From CAZEMR01 sp964513465 (lineage in GTDB: Bacteria > Bacteroidota > Ignavibacteria > Kapaibacteriales > UBA2268), in contig CAZEMR010000009.1 of NCBI GenBank assembly GCA_964513465.1, positions 1 through 62,738 of the forward strand: a DNA stretch of 62,738 nucleotides, written 5' to 3'. The translations under genes were made by a program, and so were the position numbers. The notes below the pieces were generated by a model. The model saw only the letters and a list, made by a program, of their open reading frames with translations. It had not been told where the DNA came from and ran no database searches. Shown in pieces: positions 1 through 9,800 of the stretch. Every line of letters begins with the position of its first letter. Within the stretch, counting starts at the first letter, position 1.

Positions 1-2
1 AA

Positions 3-926
3 GTCGACAATCTTGACCGAATGACCGACCTAGCCCGCTTGTTTTGTTCGACCAGCGGCGGCGAATCCATCGACGGTATCCTCAAGCTCGTCGTGCTCTG
101 GGGTCACGCCATGAGCACAACCACGATTGTGGCGTTCTCCGCCGAATTCCCTGGCCGCACCTATGTCGCGCTTTCGCTTATGGACAAGCCGCATTATAAG
201 GACAAAATGGGGCCCTTCCTGCCCAATATACAGGTGCTGCGCTATAACCACACCGGCGACCTCCGCGAACACATAGACGCAAACACCGCCGCCGTCGTAC
301 TCGAATTCATACAGGGCGAAGGCGGGCTTCGCGAGACCTCGGCCGAATTCATCGAACTACTGAACGAATTAAAATTAAAATACGGATTCCTGCTCGTCGC
401 CGACGAAATCCAGGGCGGATGCGGCCGCACCGGTAAATTCTTCGCATATGAGCACTTCGGCGTAACTCCCGACCTCGTATCATTAGCCAAAGGCATCGGC
501 GGGGGACTGCCTCTCGGCGCAATCCTCGGCCGCGAATCGCTCGCAAACGTATTCGAAAAAGGGATGCACGGCACCACATACGGCGGCAACCCCGTGGCCT
601 GCGCCGCAGGACTCGCCGTACTCGAGGAACTCGACTCCGGACTCATGGCCCACGCCGCCGAAATGGGCGAATACCTCGACTCTGCGCTAAATAAAATAAA
701 GGACGATAATCCCGGCAAAGTCAGCGACGTCCGCGGCCGCGGCCTGATGAAGGGCCTTGCGATGGATGGCGACGCCGCGCCGCTCGTCAACGCGCTGTTC
801 GAAGAGGGGATAATCACCAACGCGGCCTCGGGCAACGTGCTGCGCCTGTTGCCGCCGCTCATCGTCGAAAAGCGGCAGATCGACCGGCTGGCCGAAACAA
901 TCGCCCGCATTTTGCCGAAAGTATAG
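3..926 (+). CDS. argD: Acetylornithine aminotransferase family protein, 5' partial
   Basis: Class III PLP-dependent aminotransferase, most like ArgD, which makes N-acetylornithine from the semialdehyde in arginine synthesis. The frame is open to the left edge, so the true start lies outside; the ATG at 21 falls inside the conserved fold and is not the start. Counting from that ATG, the PLP-contacting VADE motif with Asp128 and Gln131 and the Schiff-base lysine in LAKGIGGG (Lys157) are intact, followed by GTTYGGNPVACAAG. The first 50 residues are abnormal: the usual SGAEANEAA phosphate-binding segment reads SGGESIDGI, and the usual HGRT reads PGRT. The rest is normal, so I suspect edge sequence errors. 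Other omega-aminotransferases of this class cannot be excluded. Confidence 0.85.
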   Translation, partial: VDNLDRMTDLARLFCSTSGGESIDGILKLVVLWGHAMSTTTIVAFSAEFPGRTYVALSLMDKPHYKDKMGPFLPNIQVLRYNHTGDLREHIDANTAAVVLEFIQGEGGLRETSAEFIELLNELKLKYGFLLVADEIQGGCGRTGKFFAYEHFGVTPDLVSLAKGIGGGLPLGAILGRESLANVFEKGMHGTTYGGNPVACAAGLAVLEELDSGLMAHAAEMGEYLDSALNKIKDDNPGKVSDVRGRGLMKGLAMDGDAAPLVNALFEEGIITNAASGNVLRLLPPLIVEKRQIDRLAETIARILPKV

Positions 927-953
927 ATTTTGGATTTTAGATAAAATATAAAC

Positions 954-990
954 AATGTGGCAGGCCTTCTTTGACCTGCCACATTTAAAA
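954..990 (+). terminator. Rho-independent terminator after argD
   Basis: A perfect 11-bp stem, AATGTGGCAGG at 954-964 with its complement at 975-985, encloses a 10-nt loop and is followed by an A/T-rich tail. It lies 28 nt after the argD stop. Confidence 0.75.
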
Positions 991-995
991 ATTAT

Positions 996-1030
996 CCTCG
1001 TCATTCCGAGCGAAGCGGAGGAATCTCATT
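996..1030. repeat. Dispersed-repeat-like element (CATTCCGAGCGAAG type)
   Basis: The segment contains TCATTCCGAGCGAAGCGGAG followed by GAATCTC. Similar intergenic elements recur in many unrelated bacterial genomes, as I recall them. It has an internal TTCC/GGAA symmetry. Only one copy is in this window, so repeat status rests on recognition and not on copies seen here. Confidence 0.4.
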
Positions 1031-1055
1031 CCTACCAATTTATAATTTATAATTC

Positions 1056-3326
1056 CTAATTCTCAATTGATTTCAGCGCGCGGTCGAGGCCCTCGCGGAC
1101 GACGTGCTCCGGGAGGATGATGTCGAACCCCGATTGCGGCACACCCCGCTTTGCCGAGAGCCGGCGAAGCGCCTCCTCGAATAGCGGCACAGCCTCCTCG
1201 CCGCGTCCGAGATAGAGCAAGGCGTATGCCTTCAGGTTGAGCGCGTACATCTGCTCGGGTGCGCGGCCGAGCGATTCATCGGCCCAATGCAGCGCCTCCT
1301 CGAATTTTTTTGCGTTGCCGGTGAACTGGGCGAGTGTTGCCGCAGCGCTGGCATAGACCGAATCCGAGAGATTGCCGCATTTGATTGCGAAGCGGATGGC
1401 TTCCTCGGCTTCGGCGACAAGGCGCATCTGGCCGAGGGTCTGGCCGAGCTGGTACCACGCGTAACCGTTTAGCGGCTCTTCGTTTACGTGCTGGATGAGC
1501 ATTTTGTAATTGCGCTTGATTTTTTTCTCCATCTCCTCGCGGGGACGGTCGTAGCCGAGGTGCTCGATAACTAAGTCGGTGCGGGCGAATGATTTATCGA
1601 GATCGAGTATCGATGGCGCGATTTGCTCGTGCACCCGGCCGGTGAATTTGATTTTCGGATAGCCATAATTGCGGAATAACCGGGGATAGCCGCCGCGGTG
1701 CAGCTCGGTCGAGCCGGTCAGATTCTTGTGCTGACTTTCGATTGTAAGGATAAACCCGCCGATTTCCTCGTCCGCGGTGGCGAGCAGATGCCGCAGCCGT
1801 TCGGGATGCGCGATTCGCAGCCGTTCGTCAGCATCTATATATAAAGCCCAGCGGCCGGTGGCGTGGCGCAGCGATTCGTTGCGCGCGTCCGCAAAATCGT
1901 CCGCCCATTCGTATTCGTAAACTTTTGCTCCAAGATTGCGCGCAATCTCCCGCGTCGAATCCGTCGAACCGGTATCGACAACGATGAATTCGTCGGCCAC
2001 ATTGCGTACGCTTTCGAGGCATCCGGGCAGCATCTCCTCCTCGTTTTTGACGATCATGATGACGCTGAGCAGAGGCGAATCTTCCGCCTTTTGCGCTGTC
2101 TGCGGCATCGACCGGCCGACTGCTGCCATGAATCGGGCAATGTCCGCACGTCCGGGGGTTGCTGCGTCTGCCTGTCGAAGCAGCTCCAGCGCGCGCTCGG
2201 ACTGGCCCTTTTTATAAAATATATTCGCAAGGCCGACCATGCAGTTTGCGTCGGCGGGATTGATACGCAGTCCCTCGCGGAATCGCAATTCTGATTCGTC
2301 GATGCGGCCGAGAGCGACAAGCGAGCGACCCATACGAAACGCAACCTGCTCGGTCGGAAGGTGATACTGGCCTATAATCCCGGCGATTGTGCCTGCCGAC
2401 TTCATGGCTGATTCCATTGCGCGGTACGAATCGAGAGCTTCGGCATGGCGATTTTGCGCAGCAAAAATTTCGCCGAGAATATAATTCGGAAATGCCTGAT
2501 CGGCAACTAGCTCGAGCGAACGCCGGGCGCGGGATTCGGCGGTCGGCGAGTCGCCTCTCTGACGCGCGATTACTGCGCCGAAATTCAGCGCCTGAGGCAG
2601 CACCGAGCCTTTTGGCGGGGCAAGTTCGATTGCGCGGGCGACGTCGGCTTCGGCTTTGTCCGGATCGCCGAGCGCAAGATAAGTCCGGGCGCGCTGGAAT
2701 AAATTATGTGCATTTTCCGGATCGGAATTGAGCGCAATATTGAGTAATTCGAGATTACGCAGATTTTTTCTGCGCATCGCATCCGGCGCGCTGGAATATC
2801 CCAGATGGCGGAATCGTATCCCGGAATTTCGTATCTTAAGCCCGGCATTAATAATTGAATCTGTGGTCTGCTCGTGGATTATCCCGCTGAATCGGACGTC
2901 CGGCCGGTTGACGAACAGCCGTAGCAGCCGTGCCGGAAAGGTGTCCATCCCGCCCGATGCATTCGGGGCTTCGGAGATGACTTCGACCAGCCAGCCACCG
3001 GTATCCGGGGCAGCGTTTTCGATTGCCGGGCGAAGCTCTTTGGGGGTGAGCAGCCGCTCGTCGGCGTCGATAATTAATATATGCGAAAAGCGGGCTTTGC
3101 CAATCGCAAAATTCCGCGCAGCCGAGAAGTCATTATCCCACTCTCTGGTGAATATTCGGCAGCCGAATTGGCGTGCGATTTCGATTGTGCGGTCGGCAGA
3201 GCCGGTGTCGACAAGCACGATTTCGTCGACTGCGGCCTGTATGCTTTCGAGGCAACCTGCGAGCATTTGCTCTTCGTTTCGGGCAATAATACAGGCGGAA
3301 ATTCCGGGCGATATATTTTGTGACAT
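1056..3326 (-). CDS. Tandem GT2 glycosyltransferase with TPR repeats
   Basis: Predicted 756-residue cytoplasmic glycosyltransferase with two complete GT2 (GT-A fold) catalytic modules. Module 1 is residues ~8-110 with the metal/nucleotide-sugar DxD in IDADERL (Asp87, Asp89). TPR-type helical repeats follow at ~190-400. Module 2 is ~418-510, with a near-identical IDADERL (Asp498, Asp500) and a VDTGSTDST motif. A C-terminal TPR region completes it. Such proteins usually add sugars to surface polysaccharide, lipid or protein; the acceptor cannot be read from sequence. The ATG at 3326 is chosen because the longer frame adds 40 low-complexity residues ahead of the conserved ACIIARNEE strand. It is transcribed away from the T9SS propeller array, sharing a 186-nt intergenic region. 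Confidence 0.85.
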   Translation of the reverse strand: MSQNISPGISACIIARNEEQMLAGCLESIQAAVDEIVLVDTGSADRTIEIARQFGCRIFTREWDNDFSAARNFAIGKARFSHILIIDADERLLTPKELRPAIENAAPDTGGWLVEVISEAPNASGGMDTFPARLLRLFVNRPDVRFSGIIHEQTTDSIINAGLKIRNSGIRFRHLGYSSAPDAMRRKNLRNLELLNIALNSDPENAHNLFQRARTYLALGDPDKAEADVARAIELAPPKGSVLPQALNFGAVIARQRGDSPTAESRARRSLELVADQAFPNYILGEIFAAQNRHAEALDSYRAMESAMKSAGTIAGIIGQYHLPTEQVAFRMGRSLVALGRIDESELRFREGLRINPADANCMVGLANIFYKKGQSERALELLRQADAATPGRADIARFMAAVGRSMPQTAQKAEDSPLLSVIMIVKNEEEMLPGCLESVRNVADEFIVVDTGSTDSTREIARNLGAKVYEYEWADDFADARNESLRHATGRWALYIDADERLRIAHPERLRHLLATADEEIGGFILTIESQHKNLTGSTELHRGGYPRLFRNYGYPKIKFTGRVHEQIAPSILDLDKSFARTDLVIEHLGYDRPREEMEKKIKRNYKMLIQHVNEEPLNGYAWYQLGQTLGQMRLVAEAEEAIRFAIKCGNLSDSVYASAAATLAQFTGNAKKFEEALHWADESLGRAPEQMYALNLKAYALLYLGRGEEAVPLFEEALRRLSAKRGVPQSGFDIILPEHVVREGLDRALKSIEN

Positions 3327-3467
3327 AATTATCCGTTTTGTGTTTTTATATTTATTGCAAAATAAGTTTCTATCAATAATCATGCAAATGTATGATAATG
3401 CGAAAATATTGACATAAAAGCTCCGAAAAATTTGAATATAATCCAAAAAATAAGTAAAATACTTGGT

Positions 3468-3475
3468 TACATTTG
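3468..3475 (+). promoter_or_regulatory. Candidate Bacteroidetes-type -7 box (TAnnTTTG)
   Basis: TACATTTG matches the TAnnTTTG -7 element and lies 37 nt before the first propeller gene. I found no TTTG -33 element at the usual spacing, so this is a weak call. Confidence 0.3.
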
Positions 3476-3512
3476 CAAAATATTTATTTCATTTTTTCAA
3501 AAAGGATCGAAT

Positions 3513-6500
3513 ATGCGTATTTATACGATAAGCATTTGGAAAATAATTGCATTAGCGTGTTTTGTTGTCTTAATTTCCGGATCGGGTAAATTGTTTGCCC
3601 AGGCATGGATCGAACCGGGAGAAACTACCTCGAAAATGAATTTTTATGAAATACAGGATAGATTTCATGAATATTGGGACGGCAAAACGCCAACCAAAGG
3701 CCAGGGCTGGAAGCAATTCAAGCGGCTGGAATATTTCTGGGAAGACCGCATATGGCCGACCGGCGAATTTCCCGATGCAACCGAAGTAATGCGCGGCTGG
3801 GAGCGCTGGCAGAATAGCTATAAACCGCAGGATTCACCGCTGGCCGATAAAGAGTGGAAGTTTGTCGGGCCGAGCACTCGTCCGGAAAAGCGGGAGTTTG
3901 TGCCCGATCCAGGAATGGGCCGGATCAATTGCGTGGCGTTCCATCCGAGCAATCCGAATATCATCTTGGCAGGCGCGGCGTTCGGCGGAGTTTGGCGTTC
4001 GATGGACGGCGGCCAGACCTGGGAGACCTTCCCGTTTACCTCATTTCTGTCGATCGGAATATCCGATATTGCAATTGCCAAATCCGATCCGAATGTGATA
4101 TATGCCGCCACCGGCGATGCGGATTCATTCGGCGTGCTGGGCGTCAATTTTAATTTCAGTATTGGCATAATCAAGAGTACGGACGCCGGCAATACATGGG
4201 AGGTCACGAATTTCAATCCCGAAATTATTAATCACGTGATTATCAATGATATTCTGGTGCATCCGGTTAATTCGAATGTCGTTTATGCCGCTTCGAACGC
4301 CGGTCTTATAGTTACCACCAACGGCGGCCAGGGCTGGACGCTTATCGAGCAGGGCAATTTCCGCGAGATCGAATTCAAGCCCAATGATCCGGACATCATC
4401 TATGCTGCGCTACAGACCCAGAGCGAATATCAGCTCAGGAAATATATTGCTTCGAGCGGCACGATGAATACCACCATGCGGCTCGAAGGCGTATCGCGTA
4501 TAGAGCTGGCGGTAACCCCGGCGGATAATAATATTATATATGGCCTGTGCTCGGACTATCGCGCGCTGGGAGCTTTCGCCGCGGTAATCAAATCCACCGA
4601 CGCCGGCGAAAGCTGGAGCGTAGTGGCCAGCGCCGAGGATCATCCGAATTATCTCGATTTCTCGCACGACGGCTCGGGCCCGAACGGGCAGGGGCTGTAC
4701 GATCTATCGATAGCCGTGCATCCGAATAATAAAGATATGGTGTTCATCGGCGGTGTGAATGTATGGAAATCCCTCGATGGCGGATCGAGCTGGGAGCTTG
4801 CGGGCGAGTGGACTGGCAATTTCGGAGCATTCGTTCATGCCGATCATCACGAGCTGGAATTCCACCCCGGCGGACGTCTGTATTCGGCCAATGATGGCGG
4901 TATCCGCTGGACAAGCGACGGCGGCGAATCCTGGAACGACATCAGCGACGGCCTGGAAGTGACACAGTTCTACCGCATAAGCACTTATGCCAAGGATAAA
5001 AATCTTATGTATGGCGGCACCCAGGACAACGGCACCCATAAATACGTCAACGGCCAGTGGAAGAATGTCCGCGGCGGCGACGGCATGGAGTGCATTGTGG
5101 ACTATACCAACAGCGATTATGTATATGTATCGATTTATAACGGCGACTTCGTGCGCTCGACCGACGGCGGCGAGTCATTTGAGAAAATGATCAATCCCGA
5201 GGACTTCGGCGAGGAAGGCGCATGGGTAACCCCTATGGCGATGGACCCCAACGACCCGAAAGTGCTCTATGTGGGGTATTATAATGTATACAAATCCACC
5301 GACCGCGGCACGAACTGGACGAAGCTTTCCAACATCAATACCCAGGGCGCCACAATGCGGACAATTGCCGTAGCCCCATCCAACACGCGCGTAATTTATG
5401 CCGCATATACCGGCGCGGTGCTGAAATCATTGGACGGCGGCACCAACTGGCAGATCATATATCAGAGCCAGGACGCGCCAATCAAGGATATTTGTGTCGA
5501 TCCGGGTAATGCCAATCGTATCTGGGTTACTTTTTCGGGATATAATTTAAATAAAAAAGTAATTGAAATAAATGGCAGCAATGTATCCGACCGCTCGCGC
5601 AATCTGCCCAAAGTGCCAATTAATACGATAGTTTACCAGCCGGAATCGCCTGATCGCCTTTATGTGGGCACCGATGTCGGCGTATTTTTTAATGATAATA
5701 CAGTTCAGGACTGGCAGCTTTTCAATGCCGGGCTGCCAAATGTTGTAGTCAACGAGCTGGAAATCCACGTATCCAGCGGAATAATGCGCGCAGCAACCTA
5801 TGGCCGCGGACTCTGGGAAGTCGAGCTGGTCGATTGCAATCTGCCTGCTCCGGGCATAAGAATATCCAACGGCGACCCCGATGCGCTGTGCAACGGCGAC
5901 AGCCTCCGCCTGCGTTCCGAAGAAAGCTACGAGGCTTACCGCTGGTCGACAGGCGAGACCACACGCGAAATCTGGGTGAAATCCCAAGGCGATTATTTCC
6001 TCGAAGTAACAGACGATCAGGGCTGCAAAGCGCAATCGGAGACGATAAACGTGCAGGTAGTACCGGTGCCGAACCTCGAAGTATCGGTGCGCGGCGACAA
6101 CCCATTCTGCGAGGGCGACAGCACACGGCTCGAAGCCAGCGGATTCGGATATGTGGACTACATATGGAGCAACGGCGCCACCGGTAAGCGAATTGTTGTC
6201 AAACAGCCCGGAACATATTATGTAACCGGCACAACACCTCAGGGATGCGAACGCCGCACCGAAACAGTCGAGATTACATCAGCGCCCGCACCCGAAAAAC
6301 CGGAAATCACCAAAAACGACGATCGGCTGACCGCAAGCGAGGCTGCGGAATACCAGTGGTATTTCGAGGGTGAGGAAATTGACGGCGCCACCGGTCGCGA
6401 GCACATAGCAGCCGAATCGGGCAATTATCATGTGCGCGTATTCAATGCTGCGGGCTGCGGCGCTTCGAGCGATCCGGTTAACGTTGTCACATCGGTCGGA

Positions 6501-6767
6501 GAAAGCGACATAACCGGAGCCTATATATTACTTCAGCCCAATCCCGCATCCGGCCGCGTTACCGTCGAAGCGTACACCGAGGATTACTGCCATGTATATA
6601 TCAGACTCAGAAATATCCTTGGCGCCAAGCTGATATCCATCGAGGATCAGAAATCGAGCGACGTATATACCCGCGAAATTGATATAAGCTCGCTGCCGGC
6701 TGGTGTATATTTCGTAACAATTCGCTGCGGAGATTATGTAGAAACCAAAAAGCTGGTTATCGAATAA
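3513..6767 (+). CDS. Secreted Asp-box beta-propeller protein with T9SS sorting domain (paralogue A)
   Basis: 1084-residue exported protein, first of four paralogues. A signal peptide (residues 1-30, ending FAQ) is followed by a short N-terminal domain with the motif GWKQFKRLEYFW, then a sortilin/VPS10- or sialidase-like propeller (~110-780) with nine Asp-box motifs such as STDAGNTW and SLDGGTNW. Two or three Ig-like modules with paired cysteines (CNGD and CEGD types) come next, then a T9SS type A sorting domain in the last ~80 residues (QPNPASGRV, LPAGVYFV, KKLVIE). Such proteins are moved by the Sec system and then T9SS to the cell surface or outside. No catalytic glycosidase signature was recognised, so adhesion or ligand binding is a guess. 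The ATG at 3513 is preceded by AAGGA; the longer frame has no plausible signal peptide at its start. Confidence 0.88.
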   Translation: MRIYTISIWKIIALACFVVLISGSGKLFAQAWIEPGETTSKMNFYEIQDRFHEYWDGKTPTKGQGWKQFKRLEYFWEDRIWPTGEFPDATEVMRGWERWQNSYKPQDSPLADKEWKFVGPSTRPEKREFVPDPGMGRINCVAFHPSNPNIILAGAAFGGVWRSMDGGQTWETFPFTSFLSIGISDIAIAKSDPNVIYAATGDADSFGVLGVNFNFSIGIIKSTDAGNTWEVTNFNPEIINHVIINDILVHPVNSNVVYAASNAGLIVTTNGGQGWTLIEQGNFREIEFKPNDPDIIYAALQTQSEYQLRKYIASSGTMNTTMRLEGVSRIELAVTPADNNIIYGLCSDYRALGAFAAVIKSTDAGESWSVVASAEDHPNYLDFSHDGSGPNGQGLYDLSIAVHPNNKDMVFIGGVNVWKSLDGGSSWELAGEWTGNFGAFVHADHHELEFHPGGRLYSANDGGIRWTSDGGESWNDISDGLEVTQFYRISTYAKDKNLMYGGTQDNGTHKYVNGQWKNVRGGDGMECIVDYTNSDYVYVSIYNGDFVRSTDGGESFEKMINPEDFGEEGAWVTPMAMDPNDPKVLYVGYYNVYKSTDRGTNWTKLSNINTQGATMRTIAVAPSNTRVIYAAYTGAVLKSLDGGTNWQIIYQSQDAPIKDICVDPGNANRIWVTFSGYNLNKKVIEINGSNVSDRSRNLPKVPINTIVYQPESPDRLYVGTDVGVFFNDNTVQDWQLFNAGLPNVVVNELEIHVSSGIMRAATYGRGLWEVELVDCNLPAPGIRISNGDPDALCNGDSLRLRSEESYEAYRWSTGETTREIWVKSQGDYFLEVTDDQGCKAQSETINVQVVPVPNLEVSVRGDNPFCEGDSTRLEASGFGYVDYIWSNGATGKRIVVKQPGTYYVTGTTPQGCERRTETVEITSAPAPEKPEITKNDDRLTASEAAEYQWYFEGEEIDGATGREHIAAESGNYHVRVFNAAGCGASSDPVNVVTSVGESDITGAYILLQPNPASGRVTVEAYTEDYCHVYIRLRNILGAKLISIEDQKSSDVYTREIDISSLPAGVYFVTIRCGDYVETKKLVIE

Positions 6768-6843
6768 ATTGATAAAAATAATGCATTACCGCGCGGGGAG
6801 TTCCAATCGTCAGGGCTTCCCTTCGGCGGTAAGTTGTAACTTT

Positions 6844-6860
6844 CCCGCATGGCGGGGTGT
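6844..6860 (+). terminator. Short hairpin between propeller genes A and B
   Basis: CCCGC (6844-6848) can pair with GCGGG (6852-6856) around a 3-nt loop, followed by GTGTCTTTATT. The stem is short and the T run is broken, so termination is uncertain. Confidence 0.35.
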
Positions 6861-6874
6861 CTTTATTAGTAGAT

Positions 6875-6882
6875 TAATTTTG
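6875..6882 (+). promoter_or_regulatory. Candidate -7 box before propeller gene B
   Basis: TAATTTTG fits TAnnTTTG and ends 17 nt before the chosen start, implying a short leader. No -33 TTTG is visible at the expected distance. Confidence 0.3.
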
Positions 6883-6899
6883 CAAAATTGATTATCGGG

Positions 6900-9800
6900 A
6901 TGAAAATGAGGCAGTACACCAAAATTGCGGCGATGGCCGCGATTATGTTTATTTCTGTGCCTTTTATGGCATATTCCCAGGCATGGATGGAGGGACTTTC
7001 CGTATCGCAACGTCAGGATTTTTATGAAGTAAACCGCGCATTCGAAGAATACTGGGAGGGGCGCGAAATCGAAAAAGGCCACGGCTGGAAGCAATTCAAG
7101 CGCTGGCAATGGTTCTGGGAGCAGAGAATCGGCCAGGACGGCAAATTTCCGTCCGGAGCAGAGATTTACGGATCGTGGCAGAATTTCCGACAAAAATATG
7201 ACTACGACAGCCCGCTTAATGTAATGGCCGACTGGCAGGAGCTCGGGCCAGTCAATGTGCCGCAGAATATGCTTTATTACCAATCCTCCGGACTGGGTCG
7301 GATAAACTGCGTCGAATTTCATCCTGTCGATCCGCGAATATATTGGGTCGGCGCAGCAAGCGGCGGCGCATGGCGCACCACCGACAACGGCGAAAGCTGG
7401 AGCGTGGCCCCGTTTACCAATTTTACCTCGATCGGGGTGACCGATATCAAAATCGCCCCGTCCAATCCTGATATTATTTATATAGCCACCGGCGATGCCA
7501 ACGGCTCGTCGATGACCAATGGCTATACGATCGGGATAATTAAATCGACCGACGCCGGCGATAGTTGGGAGCTGACTGATTTTACCCGCGAATTCAACGA
7601 GACCACCCTTATCGGCGAAATGATGGTCCACCCGGACGATCCCGATGTGCTGATTGCATGCACTTCCGAGGGCATCCGGAAAACCACCGATGGCGGCCAT
7701 ACCTGGACTCAGACCAGCGGCGGCGGATATTATCGCCATCTCGAATCCAGGCCCGATAATTCTAATATATTATATGCATCCACCTTCAATACCGGCGGAA
7801 TGTGCACAATCCACAAATCCACCGATTTCGGGGATACCTGGGAGCAGAAATATATGGTGCAGAATGCCAACCGAATCGAGCTGGCAACCTCGGCCGATAA
7901 CCCCGATCTGGTGTACGCGCTTGCTTCTAAGCGCTACCGCAATGGCTTCGAGGGATTCTACGCATCGACAAATTCCGGCGAGAACTGGGAATTAGTATCC
8001 GATTCGCCCAATATTCTCAGCCGCAACTTTGACGGCTCCGGCACCGACGGCCAGGGATATTACGATCTTGCGCTTGCGGTTTCGCCGATTGATTCGGATG
8101 TGATTTTTGTTGGCGGCATCAACGTGTGGTATTCGGTCGACGGCGGCCGCAACTGGAATATCCGCGCGCACTGGACCGGCAGCGGCAATATGCCCTATGT
8201 TCATGCCGATCAGCATTTTTTCAAATATAAGGGTTCGACCGACGAACTTTATGCGACCAATGACGGCGGTATTTACCGGACATATGACATGGGGCAGAGC
8301 TGGGAGGATATTTCCGACGGTCTTGCAATTCATCAGTTCTATCGCTCGGGTATTTCCGAAATGGGAGATCAGGTGCTGGTGGGCGGTACCCAGGATAACG
8401 GAGTGCAATTATTTAAAAATAATAAATGGATGCATGTTCATGGCGGCGACGGCATGGAGTGCCTGATTGACTATAAAGACCCGAATTATGTATATGCGGA
8501 AAATTATTACGGCTCGCTCGTTCGTTCGACCAACGGAGGAATGAGCTTCCGAACGATACTGAACACCAATATGGTTGGCGAAAACGCTGCATGGGTCACC
8601 CCCTTCATAATCGATCCGGTCGATCCGACAATATTATACATCGGATTCGAAAATGTGTATAAAACAACCGACCGCGGCACCAACTGGGAGCCATTGTCCG
8701 ATTTTGCGGGCAGCAATACTCTGCGATCACTTGCGGTGGCGCCTTCCAATAGAGATTATCTATATGCGGCCAGCCGCACAATCCTCAATCGTACCACCGA
8801 CGGCGGGACTACATGGGAGCAGATATTCACAGCTCCTAAAACTATATCATACATTGCTGTGAACCCTCATGACCCCGGCCATCTCTGGTTGACATTATCC
8901 GGATACACCGACGGCAAAAAAATATATGAATACAAAGACGGCGAATGGAATAATATTTCCACCAATTTGCCCAATATTCCGATTAATTGCATAGCAGTGC
9001 AGCGCGGAACCGAACAGCGGCTGTATATCGGCACCGATATCGGTGTATTCTACCGCGATTCGAATATGGAGGAATGGCGGCCGTTTAACGACAACATGCC
9101 CAATGTGATAATCAACGAGCTCGAGATCCATTATCCCACCGGACGGCTCTATGCCACAACCTTTGGACGCGGAATCTGGTATACGGAAATCATCGAATGC
9201 AATATCGAAATGCCCGAAATATCATTAACCGGCAAAGTCGAAATCTGCGAGGGCGAAAGCCTCGATGTGTCCATTGCCCAGGATTACTACGCATATGAAT
9301 GGTCCTCCGGCGAAGATACGCCATCGATCACAATCACCCGCAGCGGCGAATATTTCTGCTCGGTGACCGATTCCACCGGATGCCGCGCGTTTTCCGAATC
9401 AGTGTTCGTGACCGTCAGTCCGGTGCCGAATTTTACCATTACTGCCGAATCCGGACCGCCTTTCTGCGGTATTTCGGAAGTCGAACTTAAAGCTCCTCCG
9501 ATATTCTTTACCGAATACGAATGGTCTACCGGAGCAAAAACCCGGAGCATAACCGTGAACGAACCCGGCGAGTATATTGCAACCGGCTATACCTCCGCCG
9601 GATGCCCTGCACGGGATACCATAGTCGTCGAATTCTATCCGGCACCGGAAATCCCGGAAATCATACGAATGGGTGACTCGCTGATTTCGAGTCAGGCTGC
9701 CGCGTATGAATGGTACCGCAATGGCGAAATCATCGAAAGCGCTGCCGACAGAGTATATATACTCAAAGAGCCCGGCGACTACTACGTCCGGACATATGAT

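Noticed and set aside
242..982. Long antisense reading frame over argD
   Set aside because: It is opposite a clearly conserved gene, has no family signature, and arises from the regular codon pattern of the sense strand.
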